From contig NZ_OPYL01000006.1 of assembly GCF_900343125.1 (NCBI RefSeq), positions 1 to 64,000 on the forward strand: a DNA stretch of 64,000 nt. Reading direction: 5' to 3'. The stretch is from Dysgonomonas sp. Marseille-P4361. GTDB lineage: Bacteria; Bacteroidota; Bacteroidia; Bacteroidales; Dysgonomonadaceae. Below, in pieces: positions 25,973 through 35,449 of this stretch. The notes beneath the pieces were generated by a model. The model was given only the letters and a program-made list of their open reading frames with translations. It was not told where the DNA came from and made no database searches. The first letter of the stretch is position 1. The number at the start of each line of letters is the position of its first letter. The translations under genes were made by a program, and so were the position numbers.

Positions 25973-27646
25973 ATGGGAGGTAAAGTTACTATTTACTGTG
26001 CAGATATAAAAGAATATAAGGAGTTCCCGGCCGGAATCTCTTTGATTGAAATACTAGAAGAATTAGCTATTCAGCCTAAATTTAAGATTGTTGCAGCTAG
26101 GGTCAATAATAAAGTGGAGCCTCTTGAATATAGGGTCTATCATAATAAAACGCTTTCGTTTATTGAAACTACAGAGTCGACAGGGATGAGGGCATATGTA
26201 CGTTCTTTATGTTTCTTGTTTGCTAAGGCTGTGGATGAGGTGTTTCCTCATGCTCAGTTATTGATCGAACATCCTATCTCGTTAGGCTATTATTGTTCAA
26301 TAAAGGGCATTCGAGAGATTGATCAAAAAGGAGTTGATCGGATAAAAGAAAAAATACAGGAATATATTGATGCAGATTTACCTTTTTATCGTGTCGAAGA
26401 AGAGACGACGAGAGTTGTAAAGATGTTTAGAGAAAGAGGCTTTGAAGATAAAGCGCTCTTGTTAGAAACTTATGGAGAATTATATTCTCAATATTACCGT
26501 TTCGGAGACTCTGTAGATTATTTTTATGGATGTTTAGTTCCTTCTTCCGGTTATATTGATATCTGGGGGTTGGAGTTGTACAAAGACGGTTTGTTGCTTA
26601 GGGTGCCTAATCGTAGCAACCCGGTGGAACTTGAGCCGGTTATTAAACAAGACAAAATGTATGATGCCTTTGATGAGCATTTGAAGTTCCTTGATATTAC
26701 TGGTCTTAGCAATGTAGGGGATATGAATAAAGCTAATCAGCAAGGATTGATGTCTGATGTAATCAAAGTGTCTGAAGCCTATCAAGAGAAACACATTACA
26801 AAGATTGCCGAAAAGATTGCCTCCAAAACAAATAAAGGAAAAGGAGTTCGAATTGTTCTAATCTCAGGTCCTTCTTCTTCGGGAAAAACAACATTCCGTA
26901 TGAGGTTGGAAGTGCAATTGATGGTTAATCTGATAAAGCCTATCGGTCTGTCACTCGATGACTATTTTGTCGATAGAGATCTGACTCCTTTGGATGAAAA
27001 TGGAGACTATGACTTCGAGTCGTTATATGCATTGGATATTGCCAAGTTTAATGAGGATCTAGAAAAATTATTAGCTGGAGAAGAAATAGAGCTTCCATCA
27101 TTTAATTTTGCTACTGGTAAGCGCGAGTATAAAGGCAAGAAGCTAAAGCTAGAAGAAAAATCAATCTTAATTATTGAAGGAATTCATGGCTTGAATCCTG
27201 AGTTGACGGCAGTAATACCTGATCACCAAAAGTTTAGAGTTTATGTGTCGGCTCTGACTGCTATCTCACTAGATAATCATAACTGGATTCCAACAACAGA
27301 TAATCGTTTGTTGAGAAGGCTCATTAGGGATTATCGTTATCGCAATTATTCAGCAATAGATACATTGTCTCGCTGGAAAAGTGTGAGGGCTGGTGAAGAT
27401 AAATGGATATTTCCTTATCAGGAGAATGCTGATGAAATGTTTAATTCGGCAATGATGTATGAATTTGCAGCTATCAGAAGTTATGCAGAACCTATTTTAG
27501 CACAGGTTCCAAATAATGTTCCTGAATATGAGGAAGCACATCGTTTGTTGAAATTCTTGCGTTATTTTAATAATATAAATGATAGAGAATTACCTCCGAC
27601 TTCATTGTTGAGAGAATTCTTAGGTGGAAGCAGTTTTAAATACTAA
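25973..27646 (+). CDS. Nucleoside (uridine) kinase with ThrRS-like N-terminal half
   Basis: 557 aa from the ATG at 25973; a TTG two codons upstream is less likely. Domains in order: a TGS-like domain (about 1-65), a region resembling the N2/editing part of threonyl-tRNA synthetase (about 70-270, with RSLCFLFAKAVDEVFPHAQLLIEHPISLGYYC) and a C-terminal uridine-kinase/PRK domain (about 290-557) with the P-loop ISGPSSSGKTTF and the LDDYFVDR segment. The ThrRS-like part lacks the HxxxH metal motif of the editing domain, which is intact in thrS at the end of this window. Fusions of this type are annotated as nucleoside kinases; the N-terminal role is unknown. Confidence 0.88.
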   Translation: MGGKVTIYCADIKEYKEFPAGISLIEILEELAIQPKFKIVAARVNNKVEPLEYRVYHNKTLSFIETTESTGMRAYVRSLCFLFAKAVDEVFPHAQLLIEHPISLGYYCSIKGIREIDQKGVDRIKEKIQEYIDADLPFYRVEEETTRVVKMFRERGFEDKALLLETYGELYSQYYRFGDSVDYFYGCLVPSSGYIDIWGLELYKDGLLLRVPNRSNPVELEPVIKQDKMYDAFDEHLKFLDITGLSNVGDMNKANQQGLMSDVIKVSEAYQEKHITKIAEKIASKTNKGKGVRIVLISGPSSSGKTTFRMRLEVQLMVNLIKPIGLSLDDYFVDRDLTPLDENGDYDFESLYALDIAKFNEDLEKLLAGEEIELPSFNFATGKREYKGKKLKLEEKSILIIEGIHGLNPELTAVIPDHQKFRVYVSALTAISLDNHNWIPTTDNRLLRRLIRDYRYRNYSAIDTLSRWKSVRAGEDKWIFPYQENADEMFNSAMMYEFAAIRSYAEPILAQVPNNVPEYEEAHRLLKFLRYFNNINDRELPPTSLLREFLGGSSFKY

Positions 27647-27661
27647 CTATAAAGGACAAAT

Positions 27662-27691
27662 AAAGCTATCTCGGTCGAGATGGCTTTTTTT
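27662..27691. terminator. Terminator between the convergent nucleoside kinase and rnc genes
   Basis: AAAGCTATCTCG (27662-27673) pairs with CGAGATGGCTTT (27676-27687), with a two-base loop by strict pairing, then a T run to 27691. It serves the plus-strand kinase gene; the rnc stop codon on the other strand lies in its T run. Confidence 0.85.
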
Positions 27692-28547
27692 ATTGCTTAT
27701 GATTTTCTTCTATTTGAGAAGTTGGCTGAATATCTTTTTCTGCATGCTTTGTGTATAAGTCGTCATGCATTTTTTGCTCTTGTTCGTGTTGTTTAAGTAT
27801 GTGATTGAGAAAATCGCTTTCGTTTTGTATTTTGTCAAAAGCTTCTTTTGCTGCCTTTTGTTGCGATTCTTTTTTTGAATAACCTGTGCCAATACCGGCT
27901 TGTTCTCCTACAATGACAACAGCTGTTTTGAAAACTGGAGTATTGTCTTCGTTTACATAGCTGTCTATAAGGTCGAAACTAACAGATATTTTTTGCTTTT
28001 GGCTCCACTCTATAAGTCTTGATTTGTAATTGACTTCAAGTTCTGCAACAGAGTCTATATTGAGGTATTGCTGAATCAGACGTTCGTAAACAAACTTTTT
28101 GGTAACTCGATAACCTTGATCAAGGTATATGGCGCCAATCAATGCTTCGAGAGCATTGCCGTACATGTGTGTGTTGTGCGTATTATTTTTGGTCGAAGCC
28201 TTTACGAAGCGGTCAATACCTAGCTCCAAAGCTAGTTTGTTTAAAGTCTCTCTTTGTACAATCTTTGAACGTACAGTCGTAAGGAAGCCTTCTTTTTTGT
28301 ATTCAAATTCTTTGAAAACGATATCAGCTACAGTGGCATCTAATATGGCGTCGCCAAGAAATTCTAGCCGTTCGTTGTTTATCCATCTTCCATCTTTTAG
28401 TTTTATCGAAGATGATTTGTGGCGAAGAGCTTGCTCGTAGAGCGTTATATTGTATGGGTAAAAACCGAAGATCTTATAAAAAGAAGTGTAAGGCTCCTTC
28501 CCTCTTTTAGGGAGAAGTCTTACACTTCTATATATCTTCTTAAGCAC
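27690..28547 (-). CDS. rnc: Ribonuclease III
   Basis: 285 aa. It cleaves double-stranded RNA in rRNA maturation and mRNA decay. The catalytic signature NERLEFLGDAILD (about residues 58-70) is intact, and NALEALIGAIYLD supplies the second Asp-Glu pair. A dsRNA-binding domain follows (about 170-245) and the tail is hydrophilic. It is the third gene of acpP-fabF-rnc, 8 bp after fabF. This order is classic in Bacteroidales. Confidence 0.97.
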   Translation of the reverse strand: MLKKIYRSVRLLPKRGKEPYTSFYKIFGFYPYNITLYEQALRHKSSSIKLKDGRWINNERLEFLGDAILDATVADIVFKEFEYKKEGFLTTVRSKIVQRETLNKLALELGIDRFVKASTKNNTHNTHMYGNALEALIGAIYLDQGYRVTKKFVYERLIQQYLNIDSVAELEVNYKSRLIEWSQKQKISVSFDLIDSYVNEDNTPVFKTAVVIVGEQAGIGTGYSKKESQQKAAKEAFDKIQNESDFLNHILKQHEQEQKMHDDLYTKHAEKDIQPTSQIEENHKQ

Positions 28548-28555
28548 GGTGTGAC

Positions 28556-29818
28556 TTATTTCTGGAACTTTTTAACGATAACACATGCGTTATGTCCTCC
28601 AAAACCGAATGTATTTGACAGAGCGGCGTTTACAGTCCTTTGTTGAGCTTTATTAAATGTTAGATTTAATTTGTAGTCAATTTCAGGATCTTCGTCTCCC
28701 TCTGTAAAGTTAATAGTTGGAGGTACAATGTCATTTTGTACTGCAAGTATACTAAACATAGTCTCTAATGCTCCAGCTGCACCTAAAAGGTGACCTGTCA
28801 TAGATTTAGTTGAACTGATGTTTAAGTTGTATGCATGTTCACCAAATACTTCTTTGATTGCTTTGATTTCGGATGGATCTCCTACAGGGGTTGATGTACC
28901 ATGTACATTAATGTAGTCTAGTTCCGTTACATCCATTTTTGCGTCTTCAAGAGCGTTGCGCATTACAAGTTTTGCTCCTAGACCTTCGGGATGAGATGCT
29001 GTTAGATGGTAAGCATCTGCAGACATTCCTCCTCCTACAACTTCGGCATAAATTTTAGCTCCACGAGCCAAAGCATGCTCAAGTTCTTCGAAGATTAGAC
29101 AAGCTGCACCCTCTCCGATTACAAATCCGTCGCGACTAGCGCTGAACGGGCGAGATGCTGTTTCAGGGGAGTCGTTGCGAGTCGATAGGGCAGTCATTGC
29201 GTTGAAGCCTCCTACACCTGATTCGGTGATAGCAGCTTCAGCTCCACCAACAACAATAAGGTCAGCTTTGCCCAAACGAATTTGGTCAAATGCTGTAATT
29301 GCACTATGAGTTGATGAGGCGCAGGCCGATACTGTTCCAAAGTTTGGTCCTCTCAGCCCGTGTTTGATAGAGATATGGCCGGCAGCTATATCAGATATCA
29401 TTTTGGGGATAAAGAAAGGGTTGAATTTTGGACCCATTTCCTGATGAGTAAAGTAATATGCAACTTCTTCTTCAAAAGTTTTAATACCACCAATACCTGC
29501 TGAGAAAATGACTCCTATTCTATCTCGGTTTAGTTTGTCAAAGTCTAGTTTTGAGTCAGCAATAGCTTCTTCAGAAGAGGCTATAGCTAGTAATGCGTAT
29601 CTATCGCATTTGCGGGCTTCTTTTCTGTCCAGATATTTAGACGAATCGAAGTCTTTTACTTCGCATGCGAATTGAGTTTTGAATTTAGACGCGTCAAAAT
29701 GAGTAATAGGTCCAGCCCCGCTTACTCCTGCTAAGGCATTCTTCCATGTAGTTTCTACATCGTTGCCAATAGGTGTTACCGAACCTAGACCTGTTACTAC
29801 TACTCTTTTTAATTCCAT
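28556..29818 (-). CDS. fabF: 3-oxoacyl-[acyl-carrier-protein] synthase II
   Basis: 420 aa. It is the condensing enzyme of fatty acid elongation. The catalytic Cys is in VSACASSTHSAI (about residue 167), and the two His are in NVHGTSTPVGD and STKSMTGHLLGAAGALE. The start VVVTGLGSVTPIG and the C-terminal NTFGFGGHNA are standard. It lies 21 bp after acpP on the minus strand. Confidence 0.98.
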   Translation of the reverse strand: MELKRVVVTGLGSVTPIGNDVETTWKNALAGVSGAGPITHFDASKFKTQFACEVKDFDSSKYLDRKEARKCDRYALLAIASSEEAIADSKLDFDKLNRDRIGVIFSAGIGGIKTFEEEVAYYFTHQEMGPKFNPFFIPKMISDIAAGHISIKHGLRGPNFGTVSACASSTHSAITAFDQIRLGKADLIVVGGAEAAITESGVGGFNAMTALSTRNDSPETASRPFSASRDGFVIGEGAACLIFEELEHALARGAKIYAEVVGGGMSADAYHLTASHPEGLGAKLVMRNALEDAKMDVTELDYINVHGTSTPVGDPSEIKAIKEVFGEHAYNLNISSTKSMTGHLLGAAGALETMFSILAVQNDIVPPTINFTEGDEDPEIDYKLNLTFNKAQQRTVNAALSNTFGFGGHNACVIVKKFQK

Positions 29819-29839
29819 AAGTAATTATAGGAAATAAAA

Positions 29840-30076
29840 TTATTTTGCATTTGCTTCAATATAAGAGACAGCGTCTCCTACTGTAGCGATTTTTTCAGTT
29901 TGATCATCTGGAATAGAAATACCAAATTCTTTTTCAAATTCCATGATTAATTCTACTGTATCAAGTGAATCTGCTCCTAGGTCGTTTGTAAAGCTAGCTG
30001 TTTCTGTTACTTCAGATTCTTCTACGCCTAACTTATCAACAATAATTGCTTTCACTTTAGCTGCTACTTCTGACAT
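29840..30076 (-). CDS. acpP: Acyl carrier protein
   Basis: 78 aa, acidic. The phosphopantetheine attachment serine is in [11 protein letters not shown] (Ser37), as required. It carries acyl chains for FabF and the other enzymes. It is the first gene of acpP-fabF-rnc. A TTACTTTG element about 55 bp upstream on the minus strand is one base off the -7 consensus. Confidence 0.98.
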   Translation of the reverse strand: MSEVAAKVKAIIVDKLGVEESEVTETASFTNDLGADSLDTVELIMEFEKEFGISIPDDQTEKIATVGDAVSYIEANAK

Positions 30077-30229
30077 AATTTTTAGTTTTAATTGATAATA
30101 AAATTTTATTTATAATTTTGTCGCTGCAAAGTAACGGTTTTTTATCTATATTAAACAAATATTTAGTCCATAAAATAGTTAAAATTGCACATTTATTTTG
30201 TTTGTGTGCATAAAAATCTTCCCCAAAGA

Positions 30230-30793
30230 ATGAAAAATATTGCAATATTTGCTTCAGGATCAGGAACTAATGCTGAGAATATAGCAAACTTCTTCAAAAA
30301 CAGTGCAGATGTAAAAATCTCTTTAATTGTATCGAACAAAAAGGATGCTTTTGTACACGAACGTGCGAAAAAAATGGATATTGAGTCTGTTATTTTTTCA
30401 AAACAGGAGTTTGAAACAACAGATAAAGTGCTTGATTTATTAAAGGAAAGAAATATTGACTTTATCGTTCTTGCAGGTTTTTTATTGAAAGTTCCTCACA
30501 ATTTGTTAGACGCATATCCAAACAAGATTATAAATATACATCCAGCATTGCTGCCTAAGTTTGGGGGGAAGGGTATGTATGGCGATGCGGTGCATAAGGC
30601 TGTCGTTGAAGCTGGAGAAACACAATCGGGCATAACGATACATTATGTAAATGAAAATTACGACGAAGGAGCTATCATATTTCAAGCAACTTGTGATGTG
30701 GCAGAAAGTGACACCTTTGAAGATGTGGCAAAAAAAGTGCATACACTAGAGTATATGCACTTCCCTATCGTTATAGAACGATTGCTTAAGTAA
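30230..30793 (+). CDS. purN: Phosphoribosylglycinamide formyltransferase
   Basis: 187 aa from the ATG at 30230; the 15 residues upstream from a TTG do not fit PurN, and this region is the divergent promoter area with acpP. It transfers a formyl group from 10-formyl-THF to GAR in purine synthesis. Motifs: IAIFASGSGTNAENI at the N-terminus, INIHPALLPKFGGKGMYG with the catalytic His, and GITIHYVNENYDEGAIIFQ with the catalytic Asp. Confidence 0.96.
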   Translation: MKNIAIFASGSGTNAENIANFFKNSADVKISLIVSNKKDAFVHERAKKMDIESVIFSKQEFETTDKVLDLLKERNIDFIVLAGFLLKVPHNLLDAYPNKIINIHPALLPKFGGKGMYGDAVHKAVVEAGETQSGITIHYVNENYDEGAIIFQATCDVAESDTFEDVAKKVHTLEYMHFPIVIERLLK

Positions 30794-30805
30794 TAAGGTA
30801 TATTA

Positions 30806-31912
30806 TTATATTTCTTCTACGCTGTCTTTGTACTGGCTGGCTTCCTTTTCTTTAATGCGTCTCACCGATCTTTTAGGAGTCTCATCCTTTTTGGTAGATG
30901 TTTCTTCTTTTATTTCGTTAGATTGCTCTCTTTTTCTGACTACGGGAATTGAGTTACGCTCAGATGGAGCTGCCTCTATTATAGTGACTTCATTAGGAGC
31001 TTCTTCAGCCGGATTTGTCACTACACGTTTAAGAACCTTTGTTCCCCCGCTGTATACGGCATTACCTTCTCTATCTTGATCTTTTTGAGAGGTAATTCGT
31101 ACATCTATATATTCTCCGCTGTCGGAGGTCTCTCGCTTAATTACAGGGATTGATTTAAGTTCTTTAATCTCTTTTTCGCGTTGAACTCTTTTGATCTCAT
31201 GGATGTATGAACCTAAATCATTGTTTTGAGGTGTCGTTTTTTGATACTTCGGAAGTTTTATTCTGTTAAGTCCGTCTTCTGTAGCAGTGATCCATATCTC
31301 TCCATTAGGGTTGCCCGATAGGGTTTCCTTTACTCTACGATCCTCTTTGATAACATCAGATGGGCGCAGTTGATTGACGATTGATTGATCGACCTCAACA
31401 CCATTTATATAATAGGTGGGCTTTTCTCCATATTTAAGGTATAGAGCCGCGAGTTCCTCTGTAGATAGATCTTCTTTGGGTTTTACTCTTACTGCATCCA
31501 CAAGTTTCTTTGCTTCAATTTCTTTTTGTCTCAAATCTCTGTTTTTACTTGCCAAACGGAAGGATAAACCGTCATTGTTTCCTTTAAGCTGTTTCTTTTC
31601 ACGCTGAAGGTCTTGAATAAGAGCATTCATGTCTAGCATAGCCTCTTCTGAAGTATAATCTAGCTTCTGATGAAAAAGAGAGTCTAAAGCACTATGAGAT
31701 CTATCGAGTCTTAGGAACTCGGTCTCAGGCGAATTCAGTCCTGTGCTAATAAAGTTTACCACCAAAGTTGTATCATTGGATGTGGTAATATAATGTCTTT
31801 TACCTATCTGTTCGGCTTGTCTTTCTGTTACAGACTTAAAGCGTTGAGCCTTTACGCAAAGGGGTAATAGGAGTAAGAACGAAAATAAAATTATATACTT
31901 GTTTGCACTCAT
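30806..31912 (-). CDS. Exported coiled-coil protein of unknown function with a plug-like motif
   Basis: 368 aa. A Sec signal peptide (cleavage near VKAQ, residue 22) is followed by a charged helical stretch (about 80-140, with QDLQREKKQLKG) likely to form a coiled coil. Residues about 160-215 (PTYYINGVEVDQSIVNQLRPSDVI ... GEIWITA, seen in parts) look like the short plug/STN-type motif at the start of SusC-like receptors, where a named position is followed by a variable segment and a beta strand. The C-terminal third is rich in Glu, Lys and Ser and probably disordered. I do not recognise a named family. It lies alone on the minus strand, convergent with purN. Confidence 0.75.
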   Translation of the reverse strand: MSANKYIILFSFLLLLPLCVKAQRFKSVTERQAEQIGKRHYITTSNDTTLVVNFISTGLNSPETEFLRLDRSHSALDSLFHQKLDYTSEEAMLDMNALIQDLQREKKQLKGNNDGLSFRLASKNRDLRQKEIEAKKLVDAVRVKPKEDLSTEELAALYLKYGEKPTYYINGVEVDQSIVNQLRPSDVIKEDRRVKETLSGNPNGEIWITATEDGLNRIKLPKYQKTTPQNNDLGSYIHEIKRVQREKEIKELKSIPVIKRETSDSGEYIDVRITSQKDQDREGNAVYSGGTKVLKRVVTNPAEEAPNEVTIIEAAPSERNSIPVVRKREQSNEIKEETSTKKDETPKRSVRRIKEKEASQYKDSVEEI

Positions 31913-32064
31913 TTGTGTTTGTTGTTAAATAATAGTTGTCTCACAATAATAAGCCTAAATTACTTATAATTAGCAAAGATACAAGATTTTTTGAAAAAGG
32001 TATTTGTGTATATGAAAATTAGCATAAAACAACGATCTTTTTCATGTTTTATAGATGTGTTATG

Positions 32065-32096
32065 CTTGAAAAGGTTGCATATATTTGTTACATTTG
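32065..32096 (+). promoter_or_regulatory. Bacteroidetes-type promoter that fixes the fumarase start
   Basis: CTTG (32065-32068), a 20-bp spacer and TACATTTG (32089-32096). It lies inside an in-frame upstream extension of the fumarase ORF (from 32044), so translation must begin downstream, at the ATG at 32128. Confidence 0.7.
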
Positions 32097-32127
32097 TGAC
32101 TATCAAATCAACTATAAAAAATTAAAT

Positions 32128-33768
32128 ATGGCAACACCTCCATTTAAGTATGAAGAAACTTTCCAAATGGGGAAAGATACTACCGAGTATTATCTTTTGT
32201 CTAAAGATTATGTCTCGACAACAAACTTTGAAGGACAAGAAATCCTAAAAGTAGAACCGGAAGCTTTAACCTTGCTAGCTCAGCATGCATTCCATAATGT
32301 AGAGTTTTTGCTTCGTCCGGAGCATCAACAACAAGTAGCTAAAATATTGTCCGATCCGGAAGCTAGTGACAACGATAAATTTGTAGCATTAACTTTCTTG
32401 CGCAATGCAGAAATCTCGGCAAGAGGTATTCTTCCATTCTGTCAAGATACAGGAACAGCAATCGTTGTAGGAAAGAAAGGTCAGGGAGTGTGGACTAAAG
32501 GAAGCGATGAAGAGGCCTTGTCAAAAGGTGTATACAATACATTTACAGAAGACAACCTACGCTATTCTCAAAATGCACCTCTTGATATGTATAAGGAAAT
32601 CAATACAGGAACAAATCTTCCTGCTCAAATAGATCTTTATGCCGTTCAAGGAAATGAATATAAATTTTTATTCGTCGCTAAAGGTGGAGGTTCAGCAAAC
32701 AAAACATACTTGTACCAGGAAACTAAAGCTTTGCTAAACCCTGGAAAATTAGAGTCTTTCTTGATTGATAAAATGAAATCTTTGGGAACAGCGGCTTGTC
32801 CTCCATATCATATAGCATTTGTTGTTGGTGGTACTTCTGCTGAAACAAACCTGAAAACAGTAAAATTAGCTTCGACAAAATATTATGACAACCTTCCTAC
32901 TACCGGTAGCGAGGGGGGGAGAGCTTTCCGTGACTTAGAAATGGAAGCTAAGCTTCAGAAAGCGGCTGAGCAATTAGGACTTGGTGCGCAATTTGGAGGT
33001 AAATATTTTGCTCACGATATTCGTGTTATCCGTCTGCCTCGCCACGGTGCTTCTTGTCCTGTAGGAATGGGAGTCTCTTGTTCGGCAGACAGAAATATCA
33101 AAGGGAAGATAAACAAAGATGGTATCTGGTTAGAAAAAATGGAAGATAATCCGGCTCGTTTAATTCCTGCAGAATATCAACAAGCAGGAGAAGCAGGTGG
33201 AGTGAAAATCGACTTGAACCGTCCGATGAAAGAAATACTGGCAGAATTGACTAAATATTCGGTATCTACTCGTCTGTCTTTGACAGGAACTATTATCGTA
33301 GGTCGCGATATTGCACATGCTAAATTGCAAGAGAGAATTGATAATGGTGAAGGACTTCCTCAATACATCAAAGATCATCCAATCTATTATGCAGGTCCGG
33401 CTAAGACTCCGGAAGGTTATGCAAGTGGATCGATGGGACCGACCACAGCTGGTCGTATGGATTCGTATGTAGATTCGTTCCAATCGAATGGAGGTAGCTT
33501 GATCATGATTGCTAAAGGAAACCGTAGCCAGCAAGTGACAGATGCCTGTCACAAACATGGTGGCTTCTATTTAGGAAGCATTGGAGGTCCTGCTGCAATA
33601 CTAGCTCAAAATAGTATTAAGAGCCTTGAGTGTCTTGAATATCCGGAATTGGGTATGGAGGCCATCTGGAAAATAGAAGTGGTAGACTTCCCTGCATTTA
33701 TCCTTGTAGATGATAAAGGAAATGATTTCTTCCAGCAACTGAAACCAGTGAATTGTTCTATGTGTTAA
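32128..33768 (+). CDS. Fumarate hydratase, class I ([4Fe-4S])
   Basis: 546 aa from the ATG at 32128, the usual length of single-chain class I fumarases. It interconverts fumarate and malate in the reductive or oxidative TCA branch. Recognised from [13 protein letters not shown] with a cluster cysteine, [20 protein letters not shown], the [15 protein letters not shown] segment, [18 protein letters not shown] and the C-terminal [10 protein letters not shown] region. The iron-sulfur cluster makes it oxygen sensitive, which fits an anaerobic lifestyle. Confidence 0.96.
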   Translation: MATPPFKYEETFQMGKDTTEYYLLSKDYVSTTNFEGQEILKVEPEALTLLAQHAFHNVEFLLRPEHQQQVAKILSDPEASDNDKFVALTFLRNAEISARGILPFCQDTGTAIVVGKKGQGVWTKGSDEEALSKGVYNTFTEDNLRYSQNAPLDMYKEINTGTNLPAQIDLYAVQGNEYKFLFVAKGGGSANKTYLYQETKALLNPGKLESFLIDKMKSLGTAACPPYHIAFVVGGTSAETNLKTVKLASTKYYDNLPTTGSEGGRAFRDLEMEAKLQKAAEQLGLGAQFGGKYFAHDIRVIRLPRHGASCPVGMGVSCSADRNIKGKINKDGIWLEKMEDNPARLIPAEYQQAGEAGGVKIDLNRPMKEILAELTKYSVSTRLSLTGTIIVGRDIAHAKLQERIDNGEGLPQYIKDHPIYYAGPAKTPEGYASGSMGPTTAGRMDSYVDSFQSNGGSLIMIAKGNRSQQVTDACHKHGGFYLGSIGGPAAILAQNSIKSLECLEYPELGMEAIWKIEVVDFPAFILVDDKGNDFFQQLKPVNCSMC

Positions 33769-33791
33769 GTCACAGGTAATATCATATATAG

Positions 33792-33828
33792 AAAAGGTCT
33801 ATCGGGAAAATTCTGATAGACCTTTTTT
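33792..33828 (+). terminator. Terminator after fumarase
   Basis: AAAAGGTCTATC (33792-33803) pairs perfectly with GATAGACCTTTT (33815-33826), followed by T's. A TATATTTG box directly after it (33830-33837) may be the -7 element of the next gene. Confidence 0.88.
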
Positions 33829-33864
33829 GTATATTTGAACTTTATATTGAATAAAAAAGACAGC

Positions 33865-34533
33865 ATGACTAATAAAATTACATTTGAAGATATTAAAAAC
33901 TCGAAAGAGATAAGAACATATATCAAGCAGGCTGATGAGTCGCTTCGGGTAATGGGTTTTACTGAGCATAGCTTTGCTCATGTGACTAAATGTGCAGAAG
34001 TAGCCGGAAGTTTACTCCACGATCTTGGTTATAGTGATCATGAGGTGGAGCTAGCAAAAATAGCAGCCTATATGCACGATATAGGGAATGTTATCAATCG
34101 TGCCGATCATGCACAGAGTGGTGCAGTGATGGCTTTTCGTATTCTCGACAAAATGGGTATGGATCCGAAAGACACGGCAACTATTATTACAGCAATAGGA
34201 AATCATGACGAAGCTACGGCTTATCCTGTAAATGCTGTTGCGGCGGCTTTAATTCTCGCAGATAAAACAGATGTTCGTCGTAGCCGCGTTCGCCGAAATG
34301 CAGATATTCATACTGACATACACGACAGGGTAAATTATGCAGTGGAAAAATCGGAATTAGTTTTAGATAAGGAAGAGAAAACATTGACGCTGTTCTTGAC
34401 AGTAGATACGAATGTGAGTGCTATAATGGACTATTTTGAAATATTCTTAGGGCGAATGAAGTTGTCTCGTAGAGCAGCAGAATTCTTTGATCTGAAATTT
34501 CAGCTCAATGCAAATGGAACGGTTTTATTGTAG
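33865..34533 (+). CDS. HD-domain phosphohydrolase
   Basis: 222 aa from the ATG at 33865; an in-frame TTG ten codons upstream falls in the -7 box region and is rejected. The metal site is visible as His39 (HSFAHV), the HD pair at residues 71-72 (YMHDIGN) and a later Asp in LILADKTDV. The product is cytosolic. The family hydrolyses phosphoesters, often nucleotides; the substrate here is unknown. It converges on the EFR1 gene through a 21-bp perfect hairpin. Confidence 0.87.
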   Translation: MTNKITFEDIKNSKEIRTYIKQADESLRVMGFTEHSFAHVTKCAEVAGSLLHDLGYSDHEVELAKIAAYMHDIGNVINRADHAQSGAVMAFRILDKMGMDPKDTATIITAIGNHDEATAYPVNAVAAALILADKTDVRRSRVRRNADIHTDIHDRVNYAVEKSELVLDKEEKTLTLFLTVDTNVSAIMDYFEIFLGRMKLSRRAAEFFDLKFQLNANGTVLL

Positions 34534-34541
34534 TTATTTAT

Positions 34542-34587
34542 AAAAGCAAAAAGCACCGAAAGTATTCTTTCGGTGCTTTTTGCTTTT
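34542..34587. terminator. Bidirectional terminator with a 21-bp perfect stem
   Basis: 34542-34562 pairs without mismatch with 34567-34587; the loop is TATT. The stem begins with A's and ends with T's, so each strand gives a hairpin plus T run. It ends one base before the stop codon of the convergent ferredoxin gene. Confidence 0.92.
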
Positions 34588-35361
34588 TTATGATATAAAG
34601 AAGAACTCAGGATCTTTCCTTACCCCTGCTAGTTTAGATTCAAATTTACGACGTGCGATTGAATAAATCAGTCCTCTGAATTTTCGGGAATGTTGAGGAC
34701 AAACAGCAATACATCTGGCACAGGAAATACATAAATCTTTGTCCGTCTTTTTAGGATTGTCTTCGGTGATGGCGTGCGTAGGGCACATCTTTACACAAGT
34801 ACCACAATTGTCACATTGTTTATCACCTTTCGGGGTTAAAGGAATCTTCGAGACTTCTCTGTAAGGATAATTTCCTTTTACTTCTAATGAAGATGAATTA
34901 GAATCAAGCGATTGATATTTTTTTATGCTCTTTTTCACAAAATCAGCAATTTTTAGTTTGTCTTTTTCGTCAGGACGATCCTTAGCTACATTTGAGAAAA
35001 TAGAATGTTGAGCAATAAAGGCTCCGGCAGCAAAAGGGATAAAACCATTCCCTTGGCAGATGTTTTTAAGTTCTAATAGGGTGTCTTCGTATTCTCTGTT
35101 TCCATACACGCATACGAGTATGGCTGGTGTTGACTCTCCTTTTATTTGTTGTAGATAGTCTACAGCCATTGCTGGTACTCTACCCGAATAAACAGGCACT
35201 CCAAAAATGACAGTGTCTTCTTTTGTGAAAGATAAAGGAGCAGCTATGCCTTGTGTAATATCGTGTTCCTTTATTGTTGTGTTAAACTCTTTCCCGATAG
35301 AACGCATAATCTTGCGTGTAGATAGAGCCGGACTGTAGTAGACCAAGTGTACTTCTTTCAT
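34588..35361 (-). CDS. EFR1 family ferredoxin (flavodoxin-like plus 2[4Fe-4S])
   Basis: 257 aa. The N-terminal flavodoxin-like domain (about 1-160) begins VHLVYYSPALSTRK and has FGVPVYSGRVPA. The C-terminal ferredoxin domain has two CxxCxxCxxxC motifs, in CDNCGTCVKMCP and CISCARCIAVCP. Electron transfer between flavin and iron-sulfur centres is inferred from the family, with no partner visible next to it. It is monocistronic on the minus strand. Confidence 0.9.
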   Translation of the reverse strand: MKEVHLVYYSPALSTRKIMRSIGKEFNTTIKEHDITQGIAAPLSFTKEDTVIFGVPVYSGRVPAMAVDYLQQIKGESTPAILVCVYGNREYEDTLLELKNICQGNGFIPFAAGAFIAQHSIFSNVAKDRPDEKDKLKIADFVKKSIKKYQSLDSNSSSLEVKGNYPYREVSKIPLTPKGDKQCDNCGTCVKMCPTHAITEDNPKKTDKDLCISCARCIAVCPQHSRKFRGLIYSIARRKFESKLAGVRKDPEFFFIS

Positions 35362-35394
35362 GATAGTTCCTTTCGTTTATTCCTTTAAAGGTAC

Positions 35395-35430
35395 AAAAAA
35401 AAGCTTCCGGATACTAACTCCGGAAGCTTT
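35395..35430 (-). terminator. Terminator after the outer-membrane barrel operon
   Basis: AAAGCTTCCGG (35400-35410) pairs with CCGGAAGCTTT (35420-35430). The preceding A run becomes the T run on the minus strand. Confidence 0.88.
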
Positions 35431-35449
35431 GCTATATAAAGGGTTGCTT

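Noticed and set aside
32044-32127. N-terminal extension of fumarase
   Set aside because: The promoter lies inside it, and the added residues do not resemble fumarase.
34542-34587. 21-bp perfect inverted repeat as a mobile-element end
   Set aside because: It sits exactly between two convergent stops, with A and T tracts at the ends, as a bidirectional terminator should.
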